Source: Streptococcus suis (GTDB lineage Bacteria; Bacillota; Bacilli; Lactobacillales; Streptococcaceae). Taken from it: a stretch of DNA of 40,799 nt. Positions 8,211 to 15,962 of the stretch are shown piece after piece; the first letter of the stretch is position 1, and the number at the start of each line of letters is the position of its first letter. The translations under genes and the position numbers were made by a program. Location: the NCBI RefSeq assembly GCF_002964045.1, contig NZ_POPB01000345.1, positions 1 through 40,799 on the forward strand, read 5' to 3'. The notes beneath the pieces were generated by a model. It was not told the DNA's origin and searched no databases. It saw only the letters and a list, made by a program, of their open reading frames with translations.

Positions 8211-9482
8211 TTATTCAGCTGGTTCAATTGGCTGTTCAGCTTCTGACTGGGCTGCTTTTCCTTGGTCTAGCAAGGCAGCAATAATTTTCTGATCACGCAA
8301 TTTAACAGAATCATTAATGGTTTCTGCGGAGCGAACAATGGCTGCTTCCAACTCACGACGTTTTTGACGACCTTCGTCAATAGCCGCAATAATACCATTG
8401 TTCTGGGCGACCAAACTCTCTGCCAACTTGGTAACAGAAGCTACTGAAAGGGTAGGATTTTGTGCCGTACGTTCCATCATCGGAATGGCTTCTTTTGACG
8501 TATCCGCCAGCATTTGAAGAGCAGCATTGTTGGCATTGACAATGGCATCTGCTGTCTGACTAGATTTGATAGACTGTTGGAGGATACCCAACTGGGCAAT
8601 TGACAGCTTCATTGTTGGAATGGTATTGCGGCGCAACATACCCAAACGTTGCTTCATATCCGACGAAACTTTGACAAGGTTACGCATTTGTGGTGTTGTT
8701 GTCCAGGCAACATAGAGGCGACTCATGTATTCTGAGTGTTGTTGTTCCAAGATATTGGCAACTTCCGTCACACGCGCCAGCTTTTCAGAAGCAACTTGAT
8801 AGTCTACCGTAGTTGGTTGCAGACCTGACAAGCGTTCCTGCTCTGCTTTTGCTCGCTGGGCAGCCTCTTGACCAGTCGCTTCAATAAAGGCAATCACTCC
8901 GACTAAGTTCTCAATTGACTTGGTATTGTTCTCAATCAAGAGCTCTGCAGACACGATGTTGCGGGACAGGACTTCCTCTTGCTTGACCACGCTGGCCGCC
9001 ATGCTGTCCATTTTCTTTTCAATGGTCTGCGAATCAAAGTAAAATTCCTGCAAGTCATTTTTTGTCTGCTTAAACAAGCGTTGGAAGAAACCTGGTTTCT
9101 TTTCTAATTCAGCAGTTGTCGAAATGTCCTTGTACTTGGCCACAAAACCATTCAATTCACGGTTGGTATTGGCCAACAGCTCATCCACCTGTGGAATTTC
9201 TATCTTTTTCTGCTCAGACAGAATGTGGTTGACCGTTGCATTGACTTCTTCCACGGCTTCCTTACCGAAGTCCAAGAGAGCATTCTGGTTGGCCAAGAAA
9301 TTATCTACCAATTGCGGTGCCTTGGCCCGAATGCCTGTCTGTTGTTCTGGTGTCAACTGTGCCAAAAAAGATACCTTGGTCGAATCTCCAGCAGGTGTTG
9401 CTTGAATGATCTCTGTGGTCTTGTCCTTGGTCGACAAACTATTGTTGGCAATTTGATCAATATCGAAATTAAATCCTGACAT
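8211..9482 (-). CDS. TelA-family toxic anion resistance protein
   Basis: This 423-residue, mostly alpha-helical cytoplasmic protein belongs to the TelA/YaaN/YceH family. Matching segments are LTPEQQTGIRAKAPQLVDNF, KPGFFQRLFKQTKNDLQ and the long helices around LVGVIAFIEATGQEAA. The family is linked to tellurite or cell-envelope stress resistance, but the mechanism is unknown. The start follows GAGGG. It begins 1 nt after the xpaC stop and forms a two-gene operon with it, the same pairing as xpaC-yaaN in Bacillus subtilis. Confidence 0.9.
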   Translation of the reverse strand: MSGFNFDIDQIANNSLSTKDKTTEIIQATPAGDSTKVSFLAQLTPEQQTGIRAKAPQLVDNFLANQNALLDFGKEAVEEVNATVNHILSEQKKIEIPQVDELLANTNRELNGFVAKYKDISTTAELEKKPGFFQRLFKQTKNDLQEFYFDSQTIEKKMDSMAASVVKQEEVLSRNIVSAELLIENNTKSIENLVGVIAFIEATGQEAAQRAKAEQERLSGLQPTTVDYQVASEKLARVTEVANILEQQHSEYMSRLYVAWTTTPQMRNLVKVSSDMKQRLGMLRRNTIPTMKLSIAQLGILQQSIKSSQTADAIVNANNAALQMLADTSKEAIPMMERTAQNPTLSVASVTKLAESLVAQNNGIIAAIDEGRQKRRELEAAIVRSAETINDSVKLRDQKIIAALLDQGKAAQSEAEQPIEPAE

Positions 9483-9483
9483 T

Positions 9484-10314
9484 TTATCCCTCTTTCTTCT
9501 TCATCATGCGCAGGCTGATTTCAAAATCCTGCATATCTGCTTCGTTAAATTGTTTAATGGTATCGTCCAAATCCCTGTCAAAGGTTTCCAGAGCCAGCTT
9601 GGCCTGGGCAAGGCGCTCCTCTGCATTGAAATAATCTTTTGGAGATTCCTTAATTTTCAAATAACCTTGTAAAATATCCCTAAAGCGGCTCATATTGGCT
9701 TCATGAATAGCTGTCAACTCTTCCCGCTTATCCGCTGCATTTTCAAGTTTTTCTAGAATAACCTGATTGTCCCTTTGAATATTGCAATAGGTTTCAAGAA
9801 TTTCAGAAGCCAATTCCGAAATTCGTTTTTGTTCGTCCCAGGTTTCATCTTGATAGGCTTCAACAGAATCCACCACTTCATCTTCATCAACAGATCCAGT
9901 AAATGTTGAAGTTTTTTCAGGTATTTTCAATTGATACTTGAGTTGCAAGGTATCAACAATTTCCTTGCTTTGATAGGCATCCAAGTACTTGCCATTCTTT
10001 TGATACAATTGGTCTAATTCAAATAATTCTCCTAAGATGCGACTACGCAAGCTTAAAACTGCTTTATCTTCACCATTTTCCGCCAACAATTGCTGGTGTT
10101 TTTCAAAACCAGACCGAATACTGAGTTGGAGGGTCTGCAAACGGTTGATTTTATCCCCATGCAAAAAACGGTTGATATTGTCACGATTAAAAAGAGCACC
10201 AAGAATTGGTAATAATACTCGTCCCAATCCCTTCAGCAAGCCCAAAACGAGGACAAGCAGGATACTTTCAATATCGTCATCTCGTCTGTACTTCTTATAA
10301 TTCTTATATCCCAT
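9484..10314 (-). CDS. xpaC: XpaC-like membrane-associated protein
   Basis: This 276-residue protein starts with a very basic stretch (GYKNYKKYRRDDD), then a hydrophobic segment ESILLVLVLGLLKGLGRVLL that probably associates with the membrane. The rest is a helical, charged cytoplasmic domain. The arrangement and its partner telA fit the XpaC family (named for 5-bromo-4-chloroindolyl phosphate hydrolysis, true function uncertain). A strong SD (GAGGAGG) precedes the ATG. The extended -10 at 10340-10348 is its likely promoter. Confidence 0.8.
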   Translation of the reverse strand: MGYKNYKKYRRDDDIESILLVLVLGLLKGLGRVLLPILGALFNRDNINRFLHGDKINRLQTLQLSIRSGFEKHQQLLAENGEDKAVLSLRSRILGELFELDQLYQKNGKYLDAYQSKEIVDTLQLKYQLKIPEKTSTFTGSVDEDEVVDSVEAYQDETWDEQKRISELASEILETYCNIQRDNQVILEKLENAADKREELTAIHEANMSRFRDILQGYLKIKESPKDYFNAEERLAQAKLALETFDRDLDDTIKQFNEADMQDFEISLRMMKKKEG

Positions 10315-10339
10315 ACTTCCTCCTCTTGTAATCCCTTTT

Positions 10340-10348
10340 ATTATACCA
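10340..10348 (-). promoter_or_regulatory. extended -10 promoter of xpaC-telA
   Basis: On the minus strand TGGTATAAT lies about 26 nt before the xpaC start. A TTGATT sits 19 nt upstream as a weak -35. Confidence 0.55.
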
Positions 10349-10390
10349 TATTACCGATTTTTCTAATCAAAAATTATCAATGAATAGAAA

Positions 10391-10418
10391 GAAAAAGTCG
10401 AGTAAACCCGACTTTTAG
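10391..10418 (-). terminator. terminator after the CBS-domain gene
   Basis: AAAAGTCG (10393-10400) pairs with CGACTTTT (10409-10416). On the minus strand the stem overlaps the stop codon and is followed by CTTTC. Confidence 0.7.
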
Positions 10419-11071
10419 ATATTCTTTGCAACTGTTGGTACCAAGCTATCAATTTGCAATCCAGCCCCTTCAAATAGTGACCGAACTTCCTCGATATCTA
10501 CCTTACCATCAATTTGAACTTCAATCACAACCTTGCCAGACGTGGTTGCAAGTTGGACTGTTGACACAATATTGTATTCCTTATCAGCTACCAGACGGAT
10601 GATCTTCTCTAATTCTCCTGCCTTATTGTCAACGAGGAAACGAGCACGCACACCCTCTTCACCATAGCCTGAAACATTGAGAAAGGCTGCAAAAACATCT
10701 CGGTCAGTAATGACACCGTAAAGCTGACCATTATCCACAACTGGTAAGATACCAACCTTGTTTTTATACATGAGGTAAACAGCATCTTCAAGACTTGCAT
10801 AGCCTGAAACGGTGATGACATTTTTAATCATGACATCCTTAACCTTAGTCTTATTTAGCAGATAGTTCATCTCATAAATGGATAGGCTCGTTGCCTTAGA
10901 TGGGCTTGCTTCTGCAATAGTTCCTTCTGTTACCAAGCCAACTAGTTTGTCATTTTCAATAACAGGTAGACGGTGCAAACCTTGTTCGCGCATCAAATCA
11001 GCCGCATGAGCAATGGTCGTATCTGGTGAAATGTAAACAACCTTACGAGTCATAAAATCTTTAACTGACAT
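10415..11071 (-). CDS. CBS-domain protein with C-terminal ACT domain (AcuB-like)
   Basis: This 218-residue protein has two CBS domains: KDFMTRKVVYISPDTTIAHA to VTEGTIAEA, and VKDVMIKNVITVSGYASL to GVITDRDVFAAF. An ACT-like region follows (residues about 140-215, ARFLVDNKAGELEKIIRLV). This architecture matches the AcuB/YtoI-type regulators that bind adenine nucleotides; the target is unknown. The SD AAGGAGG is strong. It sits just downstream of the liv/lapA region on the same strand, but with its own promoter and terminator. Confidence 0.88.
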   Translation of the reverse strand: MSVKDFMTRKVVYISPDTTIAHAADLMREQGLHRLPVIENDKLVGLVTEGTIAEASPSKATSLSIYEMNYLLNKTKVKDVMIKNVITVSGYASLEDAVYLMYKNKVGILPVVDNGQLYGVITDRDVFAAFLNVSGYGEEGVRARFLVDNKAGELEKIIRLVADKEYNIVSTVQLATTSGKVVIEVQIDGKVDIEEVRSLFEGAGLQIDSLVPTVAKNI

Positions 11072-11101
11072 AGGATTTCCTCCTTCGAAATTTCATACCT
11101 T

Positions 11102-11110
11102 ATTATATCA
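11102..11110 (-). promoter_or_regulatory. extended -10 promoter of the CBS-domain gene
   Basis: TGATATAAT on the minus strand lies about 30 nt before the start codon. No good -35 is seen, as expected for extended -10 promoters. Confidence 0.5.
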
Positions 11111-11150
11111 CAAATCCGAAAACGATTTCAATATGTTGTGAAAAGAAATG

Positions 11151-11177
11151 AAAATCAGCGATAAAAAACCGCTGATT
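11151..11177 (-). terminator. terminator of the VOC gene
   Basis: AATCAGCG (11153-11160) pairs perfectly with CGCTGATT (11170-11177), followed on the minus strand by a TTTTC tail. Confidence 0.7.
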
Positions 11178-11199
11178 GTTCCACATATAACTATTTCTA

Positions 11200-11565
11200 T
11201 TACCCTTTTACAGCAAAGTAATGACCACTTGGGCTAGCAAAGTTAAAGTTAGGGAATGGTTCCGCATTGACTGGACTGCAGGTATCTGTCAAACCAGCGA
11301 TGCGTTCTTGAAGACCTTCAATATCGTCTGTTTCAAACAAGATACTTGGCTTCATATCGATCACCTCTGGTGATACTTGGCGAATAAATTCGTTAGCATA
11401 GACAGTAATAGTCGTAGTTGCTTCTGGATGTGGCTTCATATCAAAAGTTTCATAGCCCATCATCTCAGCTTCATTGAAGATTGTGAAACCAGCAGCGCTC
11501 CAAAAAGCCTTCTCAGCAGCAACATCATCCACATAAAACATCAATCCAAATTCTTTGGTAAACAT
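11200..11565 (-). CDS. VOC-superfamily (glyoxalase/bleomycin-resistance fold) protein
   Basis: This protein of about 121 residues has a single betaalphabetabetabeta module pair typical of vicinal-oxygen-chelate proteins: FGLMFYVDDVAAEKAFWSAA, then ITVYANEFIRQVSPEV and FPNFNFASPSGHYFAVKG. It has no diagnostic metal ligands that I can assign, so its function is unknown. Two adjacent ATGs are possible; the second is better spaced (5 nt) from GGAG. It is a single gene with its own terminator. Confidence 0.8.
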   Translation of the reverse strand: MFTKEFGLMFYVDDVAAEKAFWSAAGFTIFNEAEMMGYETFDMKPHPEATTTITVYANEFIRQVSPEVIDMKPSILFETDDIEGLQERIAGLTDTCSPVNAEPFPNFNFASPSGHYFAVKG

Positions 11566-11622
11566 CATTTCTCCTTATCATTTCAATGTGGTCTATACAT
11601 AATTCCACATAATTAACTCAAT

Positions 11623-11907
11623 CTATTTTATCTTATCAGCATTTTCTTCAGTTTGCAAAACTGGGATTTCTGATAATTCCTTTTTCAAATTCTTAATCTC
11701 ACTTTTCAATGACATATTCTTAGTCAATCCAAGTAAATATTGAATGAACATACCAATCAAGAGCGAGCCAATTATCACCAAAATCAAGGGCATTCTAAAT
11801 TGTCCAAATAAATAATTGACCACAACTACCTGACGATTTGTCAATGAAAGAACAACCGTCAAAAGTATGATGAGCACTATACCAATTAGCGATAACTTCT
11901 GTTTCAT
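11623..11907 (-). CDS. LapA-domain (DUF1049) small membrane protein
   Basis: This 94-residue protein has two transmembrane helices (LSLIGIVLIILLTVVLSL and MPLILVIIGSLLIGMFIQYLL) separated by NRQVVVVNYLFGQF, and a charged coiled-coil tail. That is the LapA/YrvD-type layout. The start at 11907 follows AAGGAG by 5 nt; an upstream in-frame start at 11940 has no SD. The role is unknown. It follows the liv operon, but the hairpin array lies between. Confidence 0.82.
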   Translation of the reverse strand: MKQKLSLIGIVLIILLTVVLSLTNRQVVVVNYLFGQFRMPLILVIIGSLLIGMFIQYLLGLTKNMSLKSEIKNLKKELSEIPVLQTEENADKIK

Positions 11908-12040
11908 TCTATCTCCTTTTCTACTATGACAGTCTAGCATATGTAGGTTTGAATGGCAAGGAAGTCAACTTCCACGATGGAGAATAGAAATATAATACCC
12001 AAAAGATTGTCATCCGCAACATCCAATTTCACTACTAAAA

Positions 12041-12488
12041 CAGCCTAATCTTGATATAAAGAAAAACACCTGCTGGAGTTTCCCATTTCTAACCTAAAAG
12101 GCCCAGAAATGAATAAATGGGAAGACCGTCTGCCGACGGTCCCTATTTCCAACTTAAAATGAGGCGTCAGCCTCGAGGGACAAACTAGCAACTTGCGTTA
12201 CTGGTTTTCCTATTTCCCGATTAAAACAGCCTATCCGTAGATAAAGAAAAACGCCTGCCGGCGTTTCTTATCTCCAACTTAAAACGTGGGGTAACCCATT
12301 TATAAAGAAAACCGCTTACCAGCGGTTCTCATTTCCGACCTAAAAAGGTCCCCCGGACCTTGATATAAAGAAAAACGCCTGCCGGCGTTTCCCATTTCCA
12401 ACCTAAAACGTGGGGTAACCGACTTATAAAGAAAACCGCTTACCAGCGGTTCTCATTTCCAACCTAAAAAGGTCCCCCGGACCTTTTT
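12041..12488 (-). repeat. array of about 60-bp hairpin-containing units
   Basis: About seven and a half tandem units fill the space between livF and lapA: 12041-12099, 12100-12159, 12160-12226, 12227-12284, 12285-12345, 12346-12408, 12409-12469 and a half unit to 12488. Each ends in a variant of ATTTCCAACCTAAAA (plus strand). Typical units hold a variable short palindrome (for example AGGTCC-CCC-GGACCT, or GAGGC/GCCTC), then TTATAAAGAAAA, then a second hairpin (AAACGCC/GGCGTTT, ACCGCT/AGCGGT or ACCGTC/GACGGT). Units 5 and 7, and 4 and 6, are nearly identical, so a pair of about 124 bp was duplicated. Read from the minus strand many hairpins end in T runs. An older degenerate unit may extend left to about 11955. 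Confidence 0.85.
12466..12488 (-). terminator. livF terminator
   Basis: AAAAAGGTCC (12466-12475) pairs perfectly with GGACCTTTTT (12479-12488) around a 3-nt loop. It overlaps the livF stop codon, so it is an intrinsic terminator for the liv operon and at the same time the first hairpin of the array. Confidence 0.8.
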
Positions 12489-13197
12489 AGCCACCCAGAT
12501 ATGCTTTTTTGACTTCTTCTGAGGCGAGGAGTTCTTTTCCTGTTCCTGAGAGGACAACTTTTCCTGTTTCTAGTACGTATCCGCGGTCTGCGATGGCAAG
12601 GGCTTTGTTGGCGTTTTGTTCAATCAATAGAACGGTTGTTCCTTGTTTTTGGATATCTTGGATAATATCAAAAATTTCTTGAATGAAGATTGGCGCCAAG
12701 CCCATTGATGGCTCGTCAAGGAGCAAGAGTTTTGGTTGGCTCATCAATGCACGTCCCATTGCTAACATCTGCTGCTCACCACCTGAAAGGGTAGCAGCAT
12801 CTTGGTTCTTACGTTCTTCTAAACGTGGGAAGCGTGCGAAGATTTTTTTCAAGTTGGCTTGGTTTTCTTCACGGTTGTTGCGAAGAAAGGCACCCATTTC
12901 TAAGTTTTCCATAACAGTCAAGCCTGCAAAGACATGTCGGCCTTCTGGAACTTGTGACAAACCGTCCGCAACGATTTTACGAGCAGGTACTTTTTGAATT
13001 TCATTTCCAAGGAAAGAAATCGTTCCAGCTGATGGACGAACAAGTCCTGAAATGGTACGAAGGATAGAGGTTTTACCAGCACCATTGGCACCGATCAAGG
13101 TTACAACTTCCCCCTCGTTGACCTCGAAACTGACATCTTTTACAGCCTCGATAACGCCATAGTTGACGGAAAGATTTTTAACTTCTAACATTGCCAT
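12487..13197 (-). CDS. livF: branched-chain amino acid ABC transporter ATP-binding protein LivF
   Basis: This 236-residue ATPase is one of the two nucleotide-binding subunits of the Leu/Ile/Val importer. It shows Walker A GANGAGKTS, the signature LSGGEQQMLAMGRAL, Walker B LLLLDEPSMGLAP and the H-loop region replaced by LIEQN, which is typical of LivF. Its start overlaps the livG stop (TAATG) and has GGAGGTGA at 6 nt. It is the last gene of livKHMGF. Confidence 0.95.
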   Translation of the reverse strand: MAMLEVKNLSVNYGVIEAVKDVSFEVNEGEVVTLIGANGAGKTSILRTISGLVRPSAGTISFLGNEIQKVPARKIVADGLSQVPEGRHVFAGLTVMENLEMGAFLRNNREENQANLKKIFARFPRLEERKNQDAATLSGGEQQMLAMGRALMSQPKLLLLDEPSMGLAPIFIQEIFDIIQDIQKQGTTVLLIEQNANKALAIADRGYVLETGKVVLSGTGKELLASEEVKKAYLGG

Positions 13198-13961
13198 TAT
13201 GCTTCACCTCCAAGGTAGGCTTCAATTACACGCTTATTATTACGGATTTCTTCAGGAGTACCATGGGCAATCAAACGACCGTATTCCAATACATAAATAC
13301 GTTCCGTTACTTCCATAACCAAGCTCATATCGTGCTCAATCAAGATGATGGTAATACCAAACTCTTCCTTAATTTTACGGATGAGTTGGGTCAATTCTGC
13401 CGTTTCCTGTGGGTTCATACCAGCCGCTGGCTCATCCAAGAAAAGAATTTTTGGCTCGGTCGCAAGGGCACGAACGATTTCCAAACGACGTTGTTGTCCG
13501 TATGGAAGGTTCTTAGCCAGCGTATCCGCATCACCATCCAAATCAAAGATTTTCAAGAGCTCAATGGCTTTGTTTTTTAATTCTTCTTCATTTTTATAGA
13601 AAGCAGGAAGGCGAAGGAAACTTGCTAAGACTTCTGCTTTTCCATGGTTACCAAGACCAATCAAGACATTTTCCAAAACTGTCATATTTTTAAACAAACG
13701 AATGTTTTGGAAGGTACGACCAAGACCAAGGGAGGCAATCTTTGAAGGAGCCTTTCCATTTAATACAGTACCTGCAAGAGAAATTGTTCCCTCACTTGGC
13801 TCATAAACGCCTGTCAAGAGGTTGAAAAGGGTTGTCTTACCTGCACCGTTTGGTCCAATCAAGCCGACCAATTCACCCTCATGAAGTTCCATGGTCACAT
13901 CACCAACGGCAGTCAAACCACCGAAGTTCTTGGTTAAATTTTTTACTTCAAGTAATGCCAT
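13197..13961 (-). CDS. livG: branched-chain amino acid ABC transporter ATP-binding protein LivG
   Basis: This 254-residue ATPase has Walker A GPNGAGKTT, the LivG-specific GLGRTFQNIRLF Q-loop, the signature LPYGQQRRLEIVRAL, Walker B ILFLDEPAAGMNP and the switch histidine in LIEHDMSLVM. It is coupled to livM by a TAATG overlap and preceded by AAGGAGG. It works with LivF on the cytoplasmic side of LivH/LivM. Confidence 0.95.
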   Translation of the reverse strand: MALLEVKNLTKNFGGLTAVGDVTMELHEGELVGLIGPNGAGKTTLFNLLTGVYEPSEGTISLAGTVLNGKAPSKIASLGLGRTFQNIRLFKNMTVLENVLIGLGNHGKAEVLASFLRLPAFYKNEEELKNKAIELLKIFDLDGDADTLAKNLPYGQQRRLEIVRALATEPKILFLDEPAAGMNPQETAELTQLIRKIKEEFGITIILIEHDMSLVMEVTERIYVLEYGRLIAHGTPEEIRNNKRVIEAYLGGEA

Positions 13962-14908
13962 TACTTAACCTCCTTCTTCTTGAGTAGAGCTGCCACACTA
14001 AATTCTTTGGTTCCTAACAAACCACCCGGACGGAAGATCATCAAGAGAATCAATGCCAATGAGTAGATAATCATTGAAATATCTGAATAGCTCTTGAGAA
14101 ATACGTTGAGAATTCCAAGGACAATTGCTGCCACAAATGTACCTGTGATGGATCCTAATCCACCTAATACAATGATAATCAAAACGTTAACAGAAGTCAT
14201 GAAAGCAAAGTCCTTAGGGACAATTGTTCCAACATAACCCGCATGGAGTCCGCCAGCGATAGCCGCTGTCATAGCACCAAATACAAAAGCTGAAACTTTC
14301 ATGAAAGTCGGATTAACACCAACTGACTCAGCAGCAATTTCATCTTCACGAACCGAAATAGTTGCACGTCCCATTGGACTACGCAAGAAGTTCACAGTAA
14401 GGAGTGTTGTGATAATGACAAATACATAAACCAGCTGCCAGTTCGTAAATAATGGAATGGACATGATACCAGCAGCGCCGTTTGTAACAGTTCCACCATT
14501 GATGATCAAAATACGGATAATTTCAGCAACACCAAGGGTCGCAATGGCAAGGTAGTCACCTTTCAAACGAAGGGTTGGCAGACCAACCAAGAGGGCAACA
14601 GCACCCGCAACCAACATACCAACAAGCAAGGCAATTGCAAAACCACCATAAGATGGCATCATTTTCCCAAGGATACCCACTGCGTAGGCACCAATAGCCA
14701 TGAATCCAGCATGTCCAAGTGAAAATTGACCTGAAAAACCGACAATCAAGTTTAAGCCGACAGCCAAGATAATTTGAATACCGATTTGTTGTACAATTTG
14801 AACATAGTAAAAATTCAAAATCCCAGCCGAAACAAGTCCCTGAATGATTCCAAAGCCAGCTAATAAGATTGCCAACCAAATTGCATTAACTTTTAAATTT
14901 TGCTTCAT
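13961..14908 (-). CDS. livM: branched-chain amino acid ABC transporter permease LivM
   Basis: This 315-residue permease has multiple hydrophobic segments and the LivM landmarks GLNLIVGFSGQFSLGHAGFMAIGAY, LRLKGDYLAIATLGVAEIIRI and a conserved EAA-like loop near VREDEIAAESVGVN. It ends in a lysine-rich tail. The SD AAGGTG overlaps the livH stop 5 nt upstream. It forms the membrane channel with LivH. Confidence 0.94.
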   Translation of the reverse strand: MKQNLKVNAIWLAILLAGFGIIQGLVSAGILNFYYVQIVQQIGIQIILAVGLNLIVGFSGQFSLGHAGFMAIGAYAVGILGKMMPSYGGFAIALLVGMLVAGAVALLVGLPTLRLKGDYLAIATLGVAEIIRILIINGGTVTNGAAGIMSIPLFTNWQLVYVFVIITTLLTVNFLRSPMGRATISVREDEIAAESVGVNPTFMKVSAFVFGAMTAAIAGGLHAGYVGTIVPKDFAFMTSVNVLIIIVLGGLGSITGTFVAAIVLGILNVFLKSYSDISMIIYSLALILLMIFRPGGLLGTKEFSVAALLKKKEVK

Positions 14909-14910
14909 GG

Positions 14911-15798
14911 TTACACCTTCTCTTTCACATTTTTACCAAGAATACCACTTGGACGAACAAGGAGGATGATGATCAATACAGCATAAACAATGGCATCACG
15001 GAAAGTATCCAATCCGATTACATATGTAAATGTCTCGATAATACCAATGACAAATCCACCAAGTGCTGCACCAGGAATAATTCCGATACCACCTAAAACT
15101 GCCGCTACGAAAGCTTTCAAACCAGGAGTCATTCCCATGAAAGGTTCGATTTGGTTGTAATAAAGTCCAAGTAGGACACCTGCAGCTCCCGCAAGGGCTG
15201 ATCCAAGTGCAAATGTGAAGCTGATGGTACGGTTTACGTTAATCCCCATCAACTGAGCTGCATCACTGTCAACAGAAACCGCACGCATAGCTTTACCCAT
15301 TTTTGTACGTTTTACAATTAATTGCAGCGCAACCATCAAGGCAAGCGATACACCCAAGATAATCAACTGGATGTTGGTTACAGATACTGGTCCAAGGTTG
15401 AAGTTCACCGATTCAATTGCTTGTGGAAACGCCTTAACATCCGCAGTAAATAATTTTACCATTGAATATTCAAGGAAGAAGGACACACCGATAGCCGTAA
15501 TCAAAGCTGCAATACGCGTTGAATTTCGCAAAGGACGATAGGCCAAGAATTCAATGACCACACCAAGAGTAGCTGTTCCAACCATTGCTAAGATTAGGGC
15601 AACAAAGAAACGTGTGCCGCCATCCTCAATGAAAGTAAGGTTATTTAATAAGAAATACCCCATGAATGCACCCATCATATAAAGGTCTCCGTGGGCAAAG
15701 TTAATGAGTTTGATAATTCCGTATACCATGGTATAACCAAGGGCCAAGAGGGCATATACAGAACCTAAAATCAAACCATTGACAAGTTGTTGAAGCAT
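14911..15798 (-). CDS. livH: branched-chain amino acid ABC transporter permease LivH
   Basis: This permease of about 295 residues begins LQQLVNGLILGSVYALLALG and contains MVYGIIKLINFAHGDLYMMGA, both standard for LivH. I chose the ATG at 15798, which has GGTGA 5 nt upstream; a TTG at 15810 is in frame but badly spaced from any SD. Unlike livM, livG and livF it lies behind a 165-bp gap that contains the livK terminator and a promoter of its own with a CodY-like box. Confidence 0.94.
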   Translation of the reverse strand: MLQQLVNGLILGSVYALLALGYTMVYGIIKLINFAHGDLYMMGAFMGYFLLNNLTFIEDGGTRFFVALILAMVGTATLGVVIEFLAYRPLRNSTRIAALITAIGVSFFLEYSMVKLFTADVKAFPQAIESVNFNLGPVSVTNIQLIILGVSLALMVALQLIVKRTKMGKAMRAVSVDSDAAQLMGINVNRTISFTFALGSALAGAAGVLLGLYYNQIEPFMGMTPGLKAFVAAVLGGIGIIPGAALGGFVIGIIETFTYVIGLDTFRDAIVYAVLIIILLVRPSGILGKNVKEKV

Positions 15799-15848
15799 TA
15801 GGTTCACCAATCTTTCTAAATATTTTCAAGCTCAATAAGCATTGTTAC

Positions 15849-15877
15849 ATTATACAAAATTTTCTGAAAATAAGCAA
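15849..15877 (-). promoter_or_regulatory. livH promoter with CodY-like box in the spacer
   Basis: On the minus strand TTGCTT (15877-15872) and TATAAT (15854-15849) are 17 nt apart. The plus-strand sequence AATTTTCTGAAAATA at 15858-15872 matches the CodY consensus AATTTTCWGAAAATT at 14 of 15 positions and fills the spacer. Bound CodY would block RNA polymerase here. Confidence 0.7.
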
Positions 15878-15935
15878 GTTACTTGATATTTTTTAATAAT
15901 TCCTAAACGTTTTCAAACTTGGTAAAAACGCAGAG

Positions 15936-15956
15936 AAGGCTGGATAAACCAGCCCC
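15936..15956 (-). terminator. partial terminator between livK and livH
   Basis: GGCTGG (15938-15943) pairs with CCAGCC (15949-15954). The minus-strand tail is T-rich but interrupted, so it probably reduces rather than abolishes read-through. This would favour high livK expression relative to the membrane subunits. Confidence 0.55.
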
Positions 15957-15962
15957 CCTCGA

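Noticed and set aside
12041-12488. CRISPR-like array
   Set aside because: The intervening sequences are palindromic, recur between units and vary in length, and the shared 15-nt motif is not a CRISPR repeat. No cas gene is near.
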